From contig JAACMV010000018.1 of NCBI GenBank assembly GCA_010909725.1, positions 955,001 through 1,019,000 on the forward strand: DNA of 64,000 bases, in the 5' to 3' direction. The position numbers and the translations under genes were made by a program. Origin of the DNA: Picochlorum sp. 'celeri' (Eukaryota; Chlorophyta; Trebouxiophyceae). Shown here in pieces: positions 1 through 13,677 of the stretch. Below the pieces are notes generated by a model. It was not told the origin of the DNA. It saw only the letters and a list, made by a program, of their open reading frames with translations, and did no database searches. Each line of letters opens with the position of its first letter. Within the stretch, counting starts at the first letter, position 1.

Positions 1-104
1 GATCCAGGAGAATTCATCTTACAGGGATAGTTTTATTACCAAGGGACAAAAGGGAAAATCTAGACCATCTTCTATCCATGCTGTTGAGAACACAACCACA
101 CTCC

Positions 105-3100
105 TTATGGATTTTCCTCAACATCAATCTCTGCCACGACATCGTCGTCGATATTATGCGCCTCTCCTTCGTCATGATCAGCCTTGATACATACTACTTG
201 ATCAGCATCCAAGGCGCCAATCATGTCAGCTGGCTGGTGAAGAGGACTTGATGGATCCTTACTTTGTAAAATCGTACCAAGCTGTTCAGAGAGCTGATTT
301 GGATCAAACAATGTGTACATGGAGCTCTGCAAACACAATATACAAATCTAAGCGCAAGCTTGGGCTCCATCATCTCTCAGCATAGCTACACGTACCTCAT
401 CTGAAGGAACCAGGGAGATCCATGTCGTTCGGAAATCATTGTCAGCTGCAAGCCTTTCGGATATTTGATTGCATACAAGAAGGGATGACGCAGCCCATTT
501 TGAGAATTTTTCACCATAATTGTAAACAGAAGCAAATGCGTTGGGATTCTCTTTGAGGACTCCCAAGAGTATGACTGTCATCAAATATGTCTTCACTGCA
601 TTACGGCATAGCAGGCAGGTATCCATGAGCCCAGGGACCTCAGTACGGGACTGTGAGGCTACTTGTTCAGGTAAAGACACATCTTCGATCACAAAGCCCA
701 AGACGAAACTCCTGCAATTGTTATGATGATCAGTTTCAGGTATTAATCAGTAGATAAGGCATGCTTCAAACAACACGTACAAAATTCTGGAGACAGCATT
801 GGAATCTTCCATCGCCAAAACATCTACAATGGAAGATGCCTCTGATGCTAGCTCCCTTACACTAGAGGAATCCTGGATGTGTAGCAAAATAGCAGCTACC
901 AGAATATTTGAGCGAGATAGATTCTCCCAAGCAAACCATTTCATGAAGAGTATGCTTTCCATCGTCTCAATCTTTCCTGGGAGTAGATAGAATCGAATCG
1001 CCTCTAAACATGCTGAATTTTCACTTGAAAAGATTCCAGATGGTAGCTCATCAATGTGTCGCTGTTCAGAGGACAATCGCAAAATAAATGGATTTGACAA
1101 CTGCAAATCTTTGTCCTGGGTAGAAAGGCTAGGGAGTCTATGCATTCGTAGCAAGGGAAGAACCAATCCCAAGTATGGATCTGCGAAATCCTGAGCTTGC
1201 CGTTGAGACCTTGTGAGTTGACGCCATAAGTGAAAGATACTTCCAGAAAAGGACACTAGGTCGACAATGCTCTCCAAGAGAACGCTCTCCACATTCTTGA
1301 TTGATCGCATTTCGTACAGGACTCCGATCATATCTTTCCATTTCACCGTAGCCGATGGATAGTTGGAAAGGCTGGAGCGCACGTGGCTTATGACTGACTC
1401 TATGATTCGTGCAACAGTGGCTTTGGAATTTTCCATGCCATCTGACAGTGAACGAACACTTGCCGCCAGTATTTGGCTCATCAAAACCCGTGATGATTTA
1501 TAAGGCGATTCAAGTGCAGAGAGACCACAAGACAATTGACCATTTGGCGGAGGAGTAAAAAATTCCAGCGCTGTCTCTGCCACTGACGGCAGAGAACAAG
1601 CCTTCTTTAATGGCTCTATCATTTCCAATACTGGATCTACCTTTTCATTTGATCCGTCAAATGGGCTGAAAATATATACCTGGCAGATATATTTGATACA
1701 TAGCGAGACAGTCTGTCGAACAGTTGATTCAGATGCCTTGTCTTCCCTTCGATCATGCTGATAAAAGATTTCATTACGAAGGTGCATACTAGGACCTGCT
1801 GAACCATCAACCCTTTTGGACTTCAGTGCACGCGGCCCATCAAGAGCCATGGACATTTCTTTTGACAGCATCAGCATGAAATTGGCAAGAGCAGGATGAA
1901 AAGCATGCATCCTATTGAGCTCCATGAAATTATTCAGTACCATCTGCTCTCTTTTCTCTGCTGGGATGAGATGGAAAAGATCTAAAAATCCAATATTCTC
2001 TTTCTTATTAACCTCTACTCTGTCATACATAAGCATGTATGCAGAATGATTACGCTGATACCGTCGATCTGATCCCTCTGGAGTGAACAAACCACCAAAG
2101 CAGTCCCGATCAATATTAGATATGTCCCAGGGCGTGACAGTATCATCATCGAAGCAGAACCATTCACCAGTGCTTCTATCTTTTGCATATGAATAATAGT
2201 GTCCAGCAAAGGCCGTCCCGCTGTGGATGATGATCCCTGACAATTCGTACATGTACTCCTCGCTGTCATTTGCATGGGAGGTGTCTACATAAGGCTGCAT
2301 GTCCAAGTGCAGCGGGAACTCGAATCTGTCTTTGATTTTCCATCTAGAAAGAGTCTCAAAATCCCACTCAAACCTCTTGAAATGCAATACGAGCGTCTCT
2401 GGCAAACGCTTCAAAAGAGTTCTTTTCTTGGCATCCACCTTGCGCCCCAACTGCTCACAAAACCATTGATTTTGAGCATCAAGAGTCTCTACTGCGACGT
2501 AAGATTCTAAGCTCTGAATAAGATTTTCCTTCCCCCTGACATCAAGAGAAATTTGGTAGAACTCTTCTTCTCTTTCAGACCGCAAACCATCGTGCCCTGG
2601 AACTTCAATAATTTGGTTGAATGACCCGCCAAGGACTGAATAAATTACCCTGTCCTGTCCCGTAGCTTTCAAATGCTCGTCAATTGTATCCTGAAGCCTT
2701 GTAAAAAATTCATAGGCATCCTGATGTTCTTGCACATTGACTGGATTTCCATCATAGTCTTTGAATACTTTCCAAAAGATTGATGGGTCGACTGCTGGAC
2801 ATAGGCCACCTGACATTTGCAAAAATATATGTCCCAGGGCATCTAATACTGGGCATGAGGAATCCTTTCCATCATTCAGACATAGCAGAAGATTTTTTCG
2901 CACATTTGGCTGCATATATAATTGTTGGAATGTAGCATTCATATAGCATGTTGCTCCACCATTCAAAAGCCCACAATAAGAATCCACATCTCTCACTTTT
3001 CTCTGCACTGTGTTGTTGTATAATCTGGGGAAACCTCTCTTTGACGTATCAAAGACATCCAGCAGCTCTTCATGGAGGGTTTGCCAGCAGTTGTGGCATA

Positions 3101-6100
3101 GCAAAGCGCAGGACAGAAGAATTCTGTACAGGCTTTCTTGCTCCCTCAGAGAGTATAATCCATTCTTCACTACTGTGATGTAGTGCCCCTTATCACCAAC
3201 AGCGCAACAATCATCTGCACTGTGAAGTTTAATCTCAGGGAAAAGGTACTCTGATATGATTTTTGAGACAAGAGGCTCCATTGTCGTTGGCATCCCAATA
3301 TCAGCATTTTGAAGGGCAAAGTGCAGCGACCTTGAGTAGTTTTCAATAGGTTCGTGCTCAGCCAAACTATTTTCGATGCACTCACAAAGATTCATTGCTA
3401 GAGGTACCATTTCATTGTTTAGCTCGCCGTTTGAATGCCCTACCAACTGCACACAGAACGCAGTTTCTTCACTGGAGGGATTCTTTGCCAATATGATATC
3501 CCTTGCAATCTCTTTAAAGAATCTCTTTCCCAAGCCATGATTCACACTAAATGAAAGCGCTTCCTGTACTGCTAAGCTTCTTACAAGATCCGACTCCACT
3601 GCAAGCAAGCGTTTGAATATCTGAATCAGTTGCCCAACAAGGGATACCTCCAAATCACCTTTTCCATTGCACAATCTGAGAATCACCTCAAGACTGGCAC
3701 AACAGATGAAGTATAAATCCTCTGCAGAATATTTTCTTGAGTTATTAGTGCAATCAGTGATGATTAAAAGAGCACTCTGTAATGAGCGATCTGTGAGATC
3801 ATCACTGCTTTCACTGCATTCCAGAGAGATGTGCTGCACCAGGTGAATAAATATATCAGCTACCCTTCCCTTATTCGAATCGAGTCCCTTCTGATAGACC
3901 TCTTGTAATACCTGAAGGAAGTTCAGGGGATGCTGTATGATTTCTGAGCTTTTTATCCCATCCCCTATCATAGGATTCATCTGCGAATACAGGATGAGGC
4001 AAGAATACAGCATGGCTGCGGAATTTGGCTCTCCTTGAGATTGATTTAGACCTATGAAGGATTTGAACTCTATCATATCAGTATTTTTCATCTCTGAAAG
4101 TGTAAATTTGCCCACGGTATCAAAAATAGGCAATTTGAGTAGGAGATCCATTGATAGAATAGAAATATCTCTCAGTATCTTGCGGGCTGCATGTCCATCC
4201 TTCACGCTAAAATCCAGGTCCCTGGAATTCCCCATATTTGCAAAGCTGATCAGTATTTTGAATAGCTTCAAATCATTTGATAGAATTTGCGCCACCCGAG
4301 GTTGGCTTTTAGAACACTGATTTACCATTGCCCCATGTGGCATGGCAGGTGTGAAAACTGCCATCACAGGGGACTCTCCTGAAATGCACGAAGATACGCT
4401 TGCTGCATTATCTGATATCTCACGACCCTGCACGTTTTAAAAGAATAATCATTCAGTTACGCTGAAAATTTAGAGATCGATTCAATCGAAATCGCACCCC
4501 TTGAAATAGCCTAAAGTTTTCCTGAGGTATAAAATAACCAACAAAGTGTGATGCTTTCCTGGACACCATTCCGCGAAAGTCTCCAACCAACGCGTTCCTT
4601 GGGCATGATATTATTTCAACAAGCTTTTGATTTGCTGAGACTCTTGGGCTGAGGGGAAGTTGTTGGAAATTAGCACAGATGCAAACATCATCACCCTTGT
4701 AGGAAGAATCCAAAGGTCTGTCTTCCAGCTGATTGGGAGCAAAAGCTCGAATCAAGTCTTTGAAATACTTCATGAGCTGCTTTATTATTTTTAATCTGTC
4801 GACACTACTGTATGTCTTCATGGAAACGGATTTCCATGGAATTGCCTCATCAAGAGTTGCATCAAACATCATCTGATAGGACTCATGGAATAAATCCTTG
4901 CATTTTTTCACACTTTCCATGACTTGATGAACACTACTATCGTCTCCAACAACGCTGATCTTTTCGGATAATATTGAGCTAAGACTTTTGGATGCCTCTC
5001 TTGCGACTGCCTCATTCGAGCATGACACAACAATATCTGACAGGAATGAAATGACAACATCCCACAGTCCCATTGAGCTATTCTCTTTGCTCATTTCCAG
5101 CAGAAAAGTATATGAGGACTCTCCCGCGTATAACACAGTATTATAATCGAACGCTGACGCAAGAAAACCAGTAATACACCGCCATGCAGTGAAGGTCAAA
5201 TGTTTGGCTTGAACCTTGTCGAGGGCAATTAAAAGGAACTCATGAAGAGTCTCACATTGGACTCCCTTCTCCCCCTGCACGAAAGATACAAGAAGATTCC
5301 AAGCAAACTCATTCAGATTATGAGAGTACTTTTGAGCATTTGTCCAACCGAGGATCGTCTTCATGAGCTCGATGCTGACATAGTAGTCCGAGTCATTCAG
5401 AACGAGTTTCAGAACCTTGTTGAAAATAGTCAGTGCTTCCTTGTTCGCTTCAGAAATGGGCCTCTTATCCACCAGAGAATGTTCTAAAATCCTATCATAC
5501 AGCTTCACAAGACCTTTTGAGAAGGCTGCGTTTGGGTTGAGCTCCTTATAAACCTGAGACACAACTGCTCTGGAAATATGGCGACCTTGAAAAACATGGA
5601 GCATCACCTGCAGGGGCCTCTTCATATCTTCTATCGAGTCTACGGTGAGTTTAGACATACAGATACGAATTGCTTCCGCAATAACTTTCTCAACCCCATC
5701 CACCTCCTCATATGCTTCACACACATCTAGAAACAAACTTACACTTCCTACACTCTCTGGAACCGTGTCATCAAGAGCAAAGTTCAAACTGATACCCATC
5801 AGGCGATAGATCAAAATTCCATATGCATCATATTTCGAAGCAGTAGTCAATAGATCGCCAACATATTTGACTGTTGAAGACGACAAATGTGTATCTGCAA
5901 GCTTCTGGCACAACAATGCATCTGCATTGTCTTTTGGCATACTACTTGCCAAACTGCCTAATAATTGAGCAACATTGCACTTTATTTCTTCAAATGTTCC
6001 TTCATCGTCCAAAATAGACCACAAATATTGCATGTGGTCTTCGCTCACAGCGCCGTATATTGCCAAACGCCGAAGCAAATCCTGCATATCTTCAATATAT

Positions 6101-7407
6101 TGAGAGTGGTGAAGATTTGCTTTCAGCATCGAGGACAAAATGTCTGTTGATACAATCCAGGATATATGCTCTGGTAAGCTATGGTGCCTATCATTCATCG
6201 AGGAAGACGTCTGAGATGAGATGGCCTGACTCACAATACCATCTAATGCCTTCACTGCGGAAAGCTGGTGCGAGACATTCTCGGAATCAAACAGACGTGT
6301 GATTGTCTCTTTCTGGTACAAACTGATCCGTGCTCTTAGCGAATTTCCTTCATCTTCAAACATGTTTGCGATGTCATACAGCATTCGTAGCACAGAACAC
6401 ATGCGTAAACTTGGGTGACCCTCTTCAGCCACTTCAAATCCGTCAAACCCTTGGAGCCTAAACCCAACCTCAAAGCACTCGCAGACAAATTCCATATAAG
6501 CACACACAAGCATTCGTTTCGAATCAGAGATTAAGCTCATGCAAGCATGAAGAACCCGCAGCAGAGAATCGACTGTATATATAGTCAGTTGTGGTGCAAG
6601 TTTTAGAGCCAGGAGCAAATTATCAATACCCCTTGCAGAGGCAAACGTATCCAGCACAACAGCCCGCAAATATCTACCTTCATCCTCGGACACATGCCTC
6701 AAATACTCTACTTGTACCCAATCAGTCAATCTATCAGTATGCTCGCAGCGCCCTACAATATAGCGCATATCACGGCCACCATGCTGCTCATTCCCACAGA
6801 GGAATGCATCCACATAACCTTTGTCCAAAGCCATGTGCATTACTGTGCTACATGCTTCAAATTCTTCGTACGTATAACTAGAGATCCCAATCCTAAACAT
6901 ATCATGCTCAAAAATTCTTGCCAGCAAAAATGCAGCATACAGTTTACTCCAAGCACACAAAATGACTGGCGCGTGGACAAGCACGTCGCAATCGTTACTC
7001 ATCATACGCTCTAGGATCTGTGGTAACACTTCTACCAAACACGAATGCACAATATTCATCTCAAAGGCAGTCCTCTCCTCGACATTTGCGTCTGCATATT
7101 CCTCTTCAGCAACCTGCTTCAAATATGCCTCAAGATTACCAATCAAACGTAGTGTGCGTAGGCATGCATCCCTATCCAGATCATACATTGTACATTGATT
7201 TGATTCATTCATTCTCGCCGCAGACATTTGCAAGAGTGCCATGGCCAGTTTCTCCCTATCCTCATGACACTCTGAAACATTCACCCGAATCCCAAGCTCA
7301 CCAGCAACCATGCCTCTTTGACCGCTGTCCTCATCCGTGGACACTGTCCTTCCGGATTCTGAGCTCGTTGATGGTATTGCCGCTGCCATATCAGCAGTAT
7401 TATCCAT
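105..7407 (-). CDS. USP9X/FAF-class ubiquitin carboxyl-terminal hydrolase, four exons
   Basis: Deubiquitinase of peptidase family C19, removing ubiquitin from proteins. Four exons on the minus strand join in frame: 7407-4498, 4427-781, 711-396 and 326-105, with introns of 70, 69 and 69 nt bounded by GT/AG. The product is about 2364 residues, close to the size of animal USP9X. The first ~1450 residues look helical and repeat-like. The catalytic Cys box (CGLLNGGATCYMNATFQQLY) lies near residue 1462 and the His box (HSGTAFAGHYYSYAKD) near 1710, followed by a tryptophan/aspartate-containing strand (WFCFDDDTVTPWD). The C-terminal ~600 residues match the long tail of the USP9X/USP24/USP34 group. 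The start ATG at 7407 opens the longest frame; no earlier in-frame Met was seen. Family call is firm; the exact orthologue among USP9X, USP24 and USP34 is not. Confidence 0.88.
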
Positions 7408-7854
7408 GCTTCTATGTCACTAATACAAGCCTAGGACAGTTACAACCCTACTCCTCCTTGTTCTGTACAGATCACACCATACGTCACGATACTCCCTTCC
7501 GGTACAGCCATAGTATGTTTCTTTACAAAAATATGCGCATATATCGTACCATACTCCCTCTATAGTGCACGAAGCTCTCTATGCCGCTGTTGACTGGAAC
7601 AACCAGACAGATTTTGATGTATCACGAAAGAACCAAACAGCGCCTCGGTGACACTATGCACTCGTCTATGTAATTATTCTCGTATTTTACTGCATCCCAT
7701 TCGAGAGAAGCCTCTATTAATGTTGTAACGACCCCGAGACCAAGTTGCAATTTGAAAAGAGGACACTCGTGTGTTTTAATGTTTTTATTAAGGCCAGGAA
7801 TTGGAATCCTGAAACTTGAATTCGGGTTCCGCACACTGATATTGCCGTACAAGC
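7408..7854. other. intergenic region between divergent genes
   Basis: About 450 bp between the start of the deubiquitinase gene (minus) and a small plus-strand ORF. It presumably carries both promoters. It is AT-rich with TATA-like stretches near 7538-7563, but I see no repeat, RNA gene or convincing additional coding frame. Confidence 0.4.
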
Positions 7855-8166
7855 ATGGCAACAGCAGTTGGGAATTCGGCTTCCGATGTTACCATCACGG
7901 ATTTATCGTCAGCTAAAGTCATGATGACAGCAACGTGTGTGATTGAAAAATCGGTTGCATGGATACCAGGTACCCAAGTGCCATTATCTCTTTCTTTGCA
8001 CGATGGAGCAGTTTTTGATGTTTTCTATAGTATAGTTGAGAGAAATACTCCATATAAAGAATGGATGGACATACAAGCAGTTGAATCACTCCTTTCCTTG
8101 GATTGGGTGAATGGACAAATTTGTCACTTTCAATTGACTCGATTCAGCGACTTCGTCTCACAATGA
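7855..8166 (+). CDS. hypothetical protein, 103 residues
   Basis: An ATG-started frame of 103 residues with balanced composition and no obvious membrane segment. The C-terminal part (WVNGQICHFQLTRFSDFVSQ) resembles the closing beta-strands that end some extracellular beta-sandwich domains, but this is only an impression. It lies just downstream of the convergent end of the FN3-protein gene (ends 8460, opposite strand), with ~290 bp of featureless DNA between. No splice partners were identified. It could be a short real gene, a fragment of an older larger one, or chance. Confidence 0.35.
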   Translation: MATAVGNSASDVTITDLSSAKVMMTATCVIEKSVAWIPGTQVPLSLSLHDGAVFDVFYSIVERNTPYKEWMDIQAVESLLSLDWVNGQICHFQLTRFSDFVSQ

Positions 8167-8459
8167 GCTTCTTGTTGAACTACACATGCTTTACGCTGTA
8201 GACACTGAAATAAAAGACCCATTTAGTGTACTGAGGAAAAGCGACATGCATACTATGGCTGTTTGATTTGTTCTGGGCTATGATCCCACAAATTTAAGCC
8301 AGTTTCTTTCATGCATAACTACTACAGGCTGGCATCACTATGAATGAATATAGTGGTAGTAGTTAAAAAATTCGACAAAATAATTCCAATTGTGGGCAAG
8401 GATCCTTGCTCCATAGCGGCAAATATAGGTCAGAAGAGTACATCAGCAGAAGAAGTCCT

Positions 8460-11400
8460 TTAATCACACTTATTGCTGATAGTAAATATATTGAAACGGC
8501 AGTTGTTGCAACACCTGTTGTTGTTCGGGTCACAGCTTTCTCCAGACTGTAGGCACTGAGTTGTGACACTCTGACGAACACATATATTATCACCACCTGG
8601 TCTTCCGGTCTTTGCCACAAGGACGCAGTAATATAGCTCCTTTGGGAGTAAACCTGATTTAGTAAAACTTCCCGTTCCCACTGGTCTGTCCACGTTGAAA
8701 GCAGGATTTGAAGGACAGGATAACGAGCTCCCACACTCCCTATAAAAGACATTTGTGTCACCTGCAGGTGGAACACTGTCAACTCCAGGAGACCATGTCA
8801 TGTAGATATTTGTTTTATCCACACGCAAGTCCATTAAGAGTCCAGAAGGATCGCCATATGTCGTGATGGATTTTTTTTCAGAGCACACTCCAAAAGCACC
8901 ACCAGGATTTGCAGCCACCACATAGCAATCATACTCTGTTTTGGGTGACAGTCCGCTGACGATGGTACTCGTCTGTCCATCAGGTCTAGCCAAGTCAAAG
9001 ATGGGGGCTGATGGGCATGAAAAGCCAACAGGCACACATCCCACATAGAAGGATGCATCTCCACCTGAAGGAATGCTATCGCTCCCTGGTGTCCATGTCA
9101 GTTTGACCTGAGTAGTTTCTGCACCCACTGCCAATGACAAGTCATCCACAGTTGCAGGTGAGGGTGGGGTTGGGGGTGGTGTGGTGACAGTCTTTTTCTC
9201 TGAGCAGATCCCAGTGCCGTCAAAACTCTTTGCTACGACATAGCAATCATATGTTTCTCCGAACAATATTTGAACATCATAGAAAAATGTTCCCTGTGTA
9301 CGGGGCCGAAGCAAAAAGAACTCAGGATTAGATGGACAGGCCCCCCCTGTAGGCAAGCATGTCACAAAAAAGGAAGGCTCACTTGCTTCTGGAGCACTCT
9401 CAGAACCTGGAGTCCATGTCACATTGATACCAAGCATATTATTTACCGGCTCAGTCCCCACTGACAATGTATCCACAATTGGGATGCCAGCTGGTATGGG
9501 TGGTGCTGTGCTGATGGGTTGGGCAGGCGAGCACACCCCACTGCCATCGTAGCTCTTGGTCACCACAAAACAGTCATACGCCGTGCCGTACGTCAAATCA
9601 AAAACAATGGTTGCCTCCTGTCCAGCCGGCCTGGTCTTGTCAAACTGAGGACTGGAGGGGCAAGCCTCTCCAGCAGCCACGCATGTCACAAAGAAGGAAG
9701 GCTCACCAGCTGGAGGAATGCTGTCGTCTCCAGGCGTCCATGTCACCTCGATCGCACTGATCTCTAAGCCTGGCACCAGGGCCACAGAGTCAATGGTGGC
9801 AGCGGAAGCTGGTGTGGGTGGTGCTGTGCTGATGGGTTGGGCAGGTGAACACACCCCACTGCCATCGTAGCTCTTGGTCACCACAAAGCACTCGTATGCC
9901 GTGCCATACGCCAGCCCAGCAATAACGGATGCCTCCTGTCCAACCGGCCTGGTCTTGTCAAACTGAGGACTGGAGGGGCAAGCCTCTCCAGCAGCCACGC
10001 ATGTCACAAAGAAGGAAGGCTCACCAGCAGGAGGAATGCTGTCGTCTCCAGGCGTCCATGTCACCTCGATCGCACTGATCTCTGAGCCTGGCACCAGGGC
10101 CACAGAGTCAATGGTGGCAGCGGAAGCTGGTGTGGGTGGTGCTGTGCTGATGGGTTGGGCAGGCGAGCACACCCCACTGCCATCGTAGCTCCTGGTCACC
10201 ACAAAGCACTCGTATGCCGTGCCATACGCCAGCCCAGCAATAACGGTTGCCTCCTGTCCAGCCGGCCTGGTCTTGTCAAACTGAGGACTGGAGGGGCAAG
10301 CCTCTCCAGCAGCCACGCATGTCACAAAGAAGGAAGGGTCACCAGCTGGAGGAATGCTGTCGTCTCCAGGCGTCCATGTCACCTCGATCGCACTGATCTC
10401 TGAGCCTGGCACCAGGGCCACAGAGTCAATGGTGGCAGCGGAAGCTGGTGTGGGTGGTGCTGTGCTGATGGGTTGGGCAGGCGAGCACACCCCACTGCCA
10501 TCGTAGCTCCTGGTCACCACAAAGCACTCGTATGCCGTGCCATACGCCAGCCCAGCAATAACGGTTGCCTCCTGTCCAGCCGGCCTGGTCTTGTCAAACT
10601 GAGGACTGGAGGGGCAAGCCTCTCCAGCAGCCACGCATGTCACAAAGAAGGAAGGCTCACCAGCAGGAGGAATGCTGTCGTCTCCAGGCGTCCATGTCAC
10701 CTCGATCGCACTGATCTCTGAGCCTGGCACCAGGGCCACAGAGTCAATGGTGGCAGCGGAAGCTGGTGTGGGTGGTGCTGTGCTGATGGGTTGGGCAGGC
10801 GAGCACACCCCACTGCCATCGTAGCTCCTGGTCACCACAAAGCACTCGTATGCCGTGCCATACGCCAGCCCAGCAATAACGGTTGCCTCCTGTCCAGCCG
10901 GCCTGGTCTTGTCAAACTGAGGACTGGAGGGGCAAGCCTCTCCAGCAGCCACGCATGTCACAAAGAAGGAAGGCTCACCAGCAGGAGGAATGCTGTCGTC
11001 TCCAGGCGTCCATGTCACCTCGATCGCACTGATCTCTGAGCCTGGCACCAGGGCCACAGAGTCAATGGTGGCAGCGGAAGCTGGTGTGGGTGGTGCTGTG
11101 CTGATGGGTTGGGCAGGCGAGCACACCCCACTGCCATCGTAGCTCTTGGTCACCACAAAGCACTCATATGCCGTGCCATACGCCAGCCCAGCAATGACGG
11201 TTGCCTCCTGTCCAACCGGCCTGGTCTTGTCAAACTGAGGACTGGAGGGGCAAGCCTCTCCAGCAGCCACGCATGTCACAAAGAAGGAAGGGTCACCAGC
11301 TGGAGGAATGCTGTCGTCTCCAGGCGTCCATGTCACCTCGATCGCACTGATCTCTGAGCCTGGCACCAGGGCCACAGAGTCAATGGTGGCAGCGGAAGCT

Positions 11401-13360
11401 GGCACACAGCCAGTCGTCACCGAGTTTTTAGAAATTGTCTCTGATCCCCCATTTATGGCTATGCTTTGAACTTTGCACAAGTATTGAGTCTGTGGGGATA
11501 GCTTTCTGACCAATATGGAGTTTATGCTTGCACCCATCGTTGTTACTGTTGAGGATAATCCAGTGCCAGTTGGATAGCATGTGGCAGTGTACTGTACGAT
11601 ATCTTGAGTATCCGCTGGAGCTGAGAACGAAACCATCAATCCAGCTGAGGTTGGGCACTCTTCATTATACTGTACCATGGAAACTTGTGCAGGAGCAGTC
11701 GGCTCTTTTGGTATTGGTGGCGTGGCACCCAAAATGACTGCATCAACATTGATTTCTATTGCATCTCCAGAAGTCCAAGGACCTTCTTTGAGTTTGTCTT
11801 TCGATTGTTCTGTCATTTCTTCCATCTTCGTCTTTAGAATCCTGGCTCTGTTGCGGAAGAATGCAAAGGTTGCCCTGCCAATAACGACTATACTTCCAGG
11901 CAGAACTGATAAGATTTCACAATCTCCACCTTCCTGTAACCCTAGCACATTTCTGCAGACAGTATTTTTGTCCTCCTTGCTGGTCTCGAAAATCGAGAAA
12001 TCCAGACCTTGGTAACGGAGAGTGAAAAGTACAGTATCTGGTGAAGGATCTTCAGTTCCTCCTGTCCCTCCAGAGTAAAATACAGACAAGCCATTTGATC
12101 TCTCAGTAGTTTCTCCGCTTGAGCATTTTCCAATGGCATAAATGGAGTTATAACCATACGAAGGGATTGAAATTTCTTTTCCAACGTTCTTTAAGGACTC
12201 AGTTGCTGAAGCCTCAACAATCAATGGCTCAGCACTGTTTCCTGAGACTGAGAAGGCCAACGAGGTCACTGAACAGCCACGGTTTCCACCAAAGGAGGTC
12301 ACTTTGACATTAATATATCCCAAGGATGTGCTACTTGGAGCTGATATCACGGGCCCAGGTATTGGGCCAGTTGGTGATGGAGGTGGTGATGGCGATGGAG
12401 GGGATGGAGGGGGCAGCTGTGTTTCTGATTCACATTCCCTGCATGGAGCGGGAGGCTTCTCTCCCTGTGATTGCTGCGCAGATGGGACAATATCATATAT
12501 TTTCACAAATCTCCAAGATTTGTAATAGATTGATTCATTAAAGTACTTGGGAGATTCCTCTGCAAGCACTGGCTGAGAATCACAATCCCTAGCAGCAAGG
12601 ACCCGAGCACACCTGCTATCCTTATTGGCTGCAATAATCTCAAACTCGCCTTTCTGAGATCCTTGACGCACATACCATGCTTGATAATCTTCGCCATCAT
12701 CTTTATCCAAATATAGCATTGATCCATATGGCGGTATTACGCAGGTACCCATGAAATCTTTGTGACCAAAAAAGTTGCTTACATGGCCCAAGCACTTGGC
12801 CCTCTCTGCCACATCAGGGCGAACAAAGGCCTGTATATGTATCTTCGCTTGATTATCATCAGATTGGTTCACTCCAACAAGCCATTCACGCCACATCATG
12901 GACTTGCTTGGGCTCCTCATTACAGGGCCAGCAGTAGACTTTGATTCCACTGACGTGGAACAGGTACGATTATTGAATCCCATAAACTCTGCATATATGG
13001 CACTATGCATGGTTATATCTGATGGAAAATACAAAAATTGATCGAGAATCGTGAATCAGTCACACGGCAGTTGACAAGTTAACACGCAAGGGTTGGTCAC
13101 TCACCTTGGGCGCCTTTCGTGCGCTGGCATGATGACCTAACAGATGCCAGCTCAAGGGCATAGACCGCAGGCCTCAAGTCGGCTAGCTCTTCCACCACGC
13201 CACCATTATCCACGCCGACAAGCTTCCAGTCATTTTCTTTCCATGAAAATTGGATTGATTCACCGGAGACTTGTTCGGTGTTACCGAAGACGTGCCGTGG
13301 TGTGAACAGGGTCCAAAAGAGGAGAAGGGTATGTAGTAGTAGAGTTGCCAAGCCGCTCAT
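8460..13360 (-). CDS. secreted multi-fibronectin-III protein with C-terminal cystine-knot-like tail
   Basis: Predicted extracellular or cell-surface protein of about 1604 residues. Exon 1 (13360-13105) encodes a signal peptide (MSGLATLLLHTLLLFW...); an 86-nt intron (13104-13019, phase 1) leads to the large exon 13018-8460. Order: N-terminal Cys-containing domain (~90-270); Pro/Ser-rich linker (PPPSPPSPSPPPSP) near 280-305, typical of algal wall and matrix proteins; a beta-rich middle; six almost identical 106-residue FN3-like repeats (~625-1261), each with two Cys pairs; three more divergent repeats; and a final ~32-residue tail with six cysteines spaced C-x6-C-x6-CC-x2-C-x10-C, the spacing of an inhibitor cystine knot. 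An upstream in-frame Met at 13450 exists, but the 13360 start gives a clean signal peptide. A role in matrix or adhesion is inferred. Confidence 0.75.
9489..11400 (-). repeat. six tandem 318-bp coding repeats (FN3-like units)
   Basis: Units begin at 9489, 9807, 10125, 10443, 10761 and 11079, each exactly 318 bp (106 codons). Units at 10443 and 10761 appear identical base for base, and the others differ at a handful of positions. The length is a multiple of three, so unit gain or loss keeps the reading frame. Near identity at silent sites implies recent expansion or gene conversion rather than selection on protein sequence alone. Confidence 0.93.
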
Positions 13361-13508
13361 AGTGATATATACACTGCAAATTGCTTGAATAGATGAGAAA
13401 GGTGACTTTGAAATAAAATGCAACGTATGCAATAGCTTCCCAATGGACACCCTAAGAGGTCAGATGATGATGTGAGCATATTCGATCTCTGAGTCATGTC
13501 CGAGATTC

Positions 13509-13525
13509 CCTCGCGACTCGCGAGG
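13509..13525. promoter_or_regulatory. perfect inverted repeat upstream of the FN3 gene
   Basis: CCTCGCGA-C-TCGCGAGG: 8-bp arms around a single central base, about 150 bp upstream of the FN3-protein start at 13360. Its CpG richness stands out in AT-rich surroundings. It could be a binding site for a dimeric transcription factor. There is no direct evidence for function. Confidence 0.3.
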
Positions 13526-13677
13526 GGTCAATATGTTGCATTCAGACGTTTCAGCGTATGCACAAGAATATATCTTTTGTCCTTTTTAATGTAAAAAAAT
13601 AGCCTAGTTTGGTAAGAATTGGTATCGTCGATTCCCTCAAATGACCCATATATGGGTCCCTATACAGGGAGAACATC

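Noticed and set aside
9519..11357. Five plus-strand ORFs of 82 residues recurring every 318 or 636 bp
   Set aside because: They are antisense shadows of the FN3 repeats; their regular spacing is the repeat period.
9489..11400. Regular direct repeats considered as a CRISPR-like array
   Set aside because: Units are 318 bp, contiguous without spacers, and encode a continuous FN3 protein.
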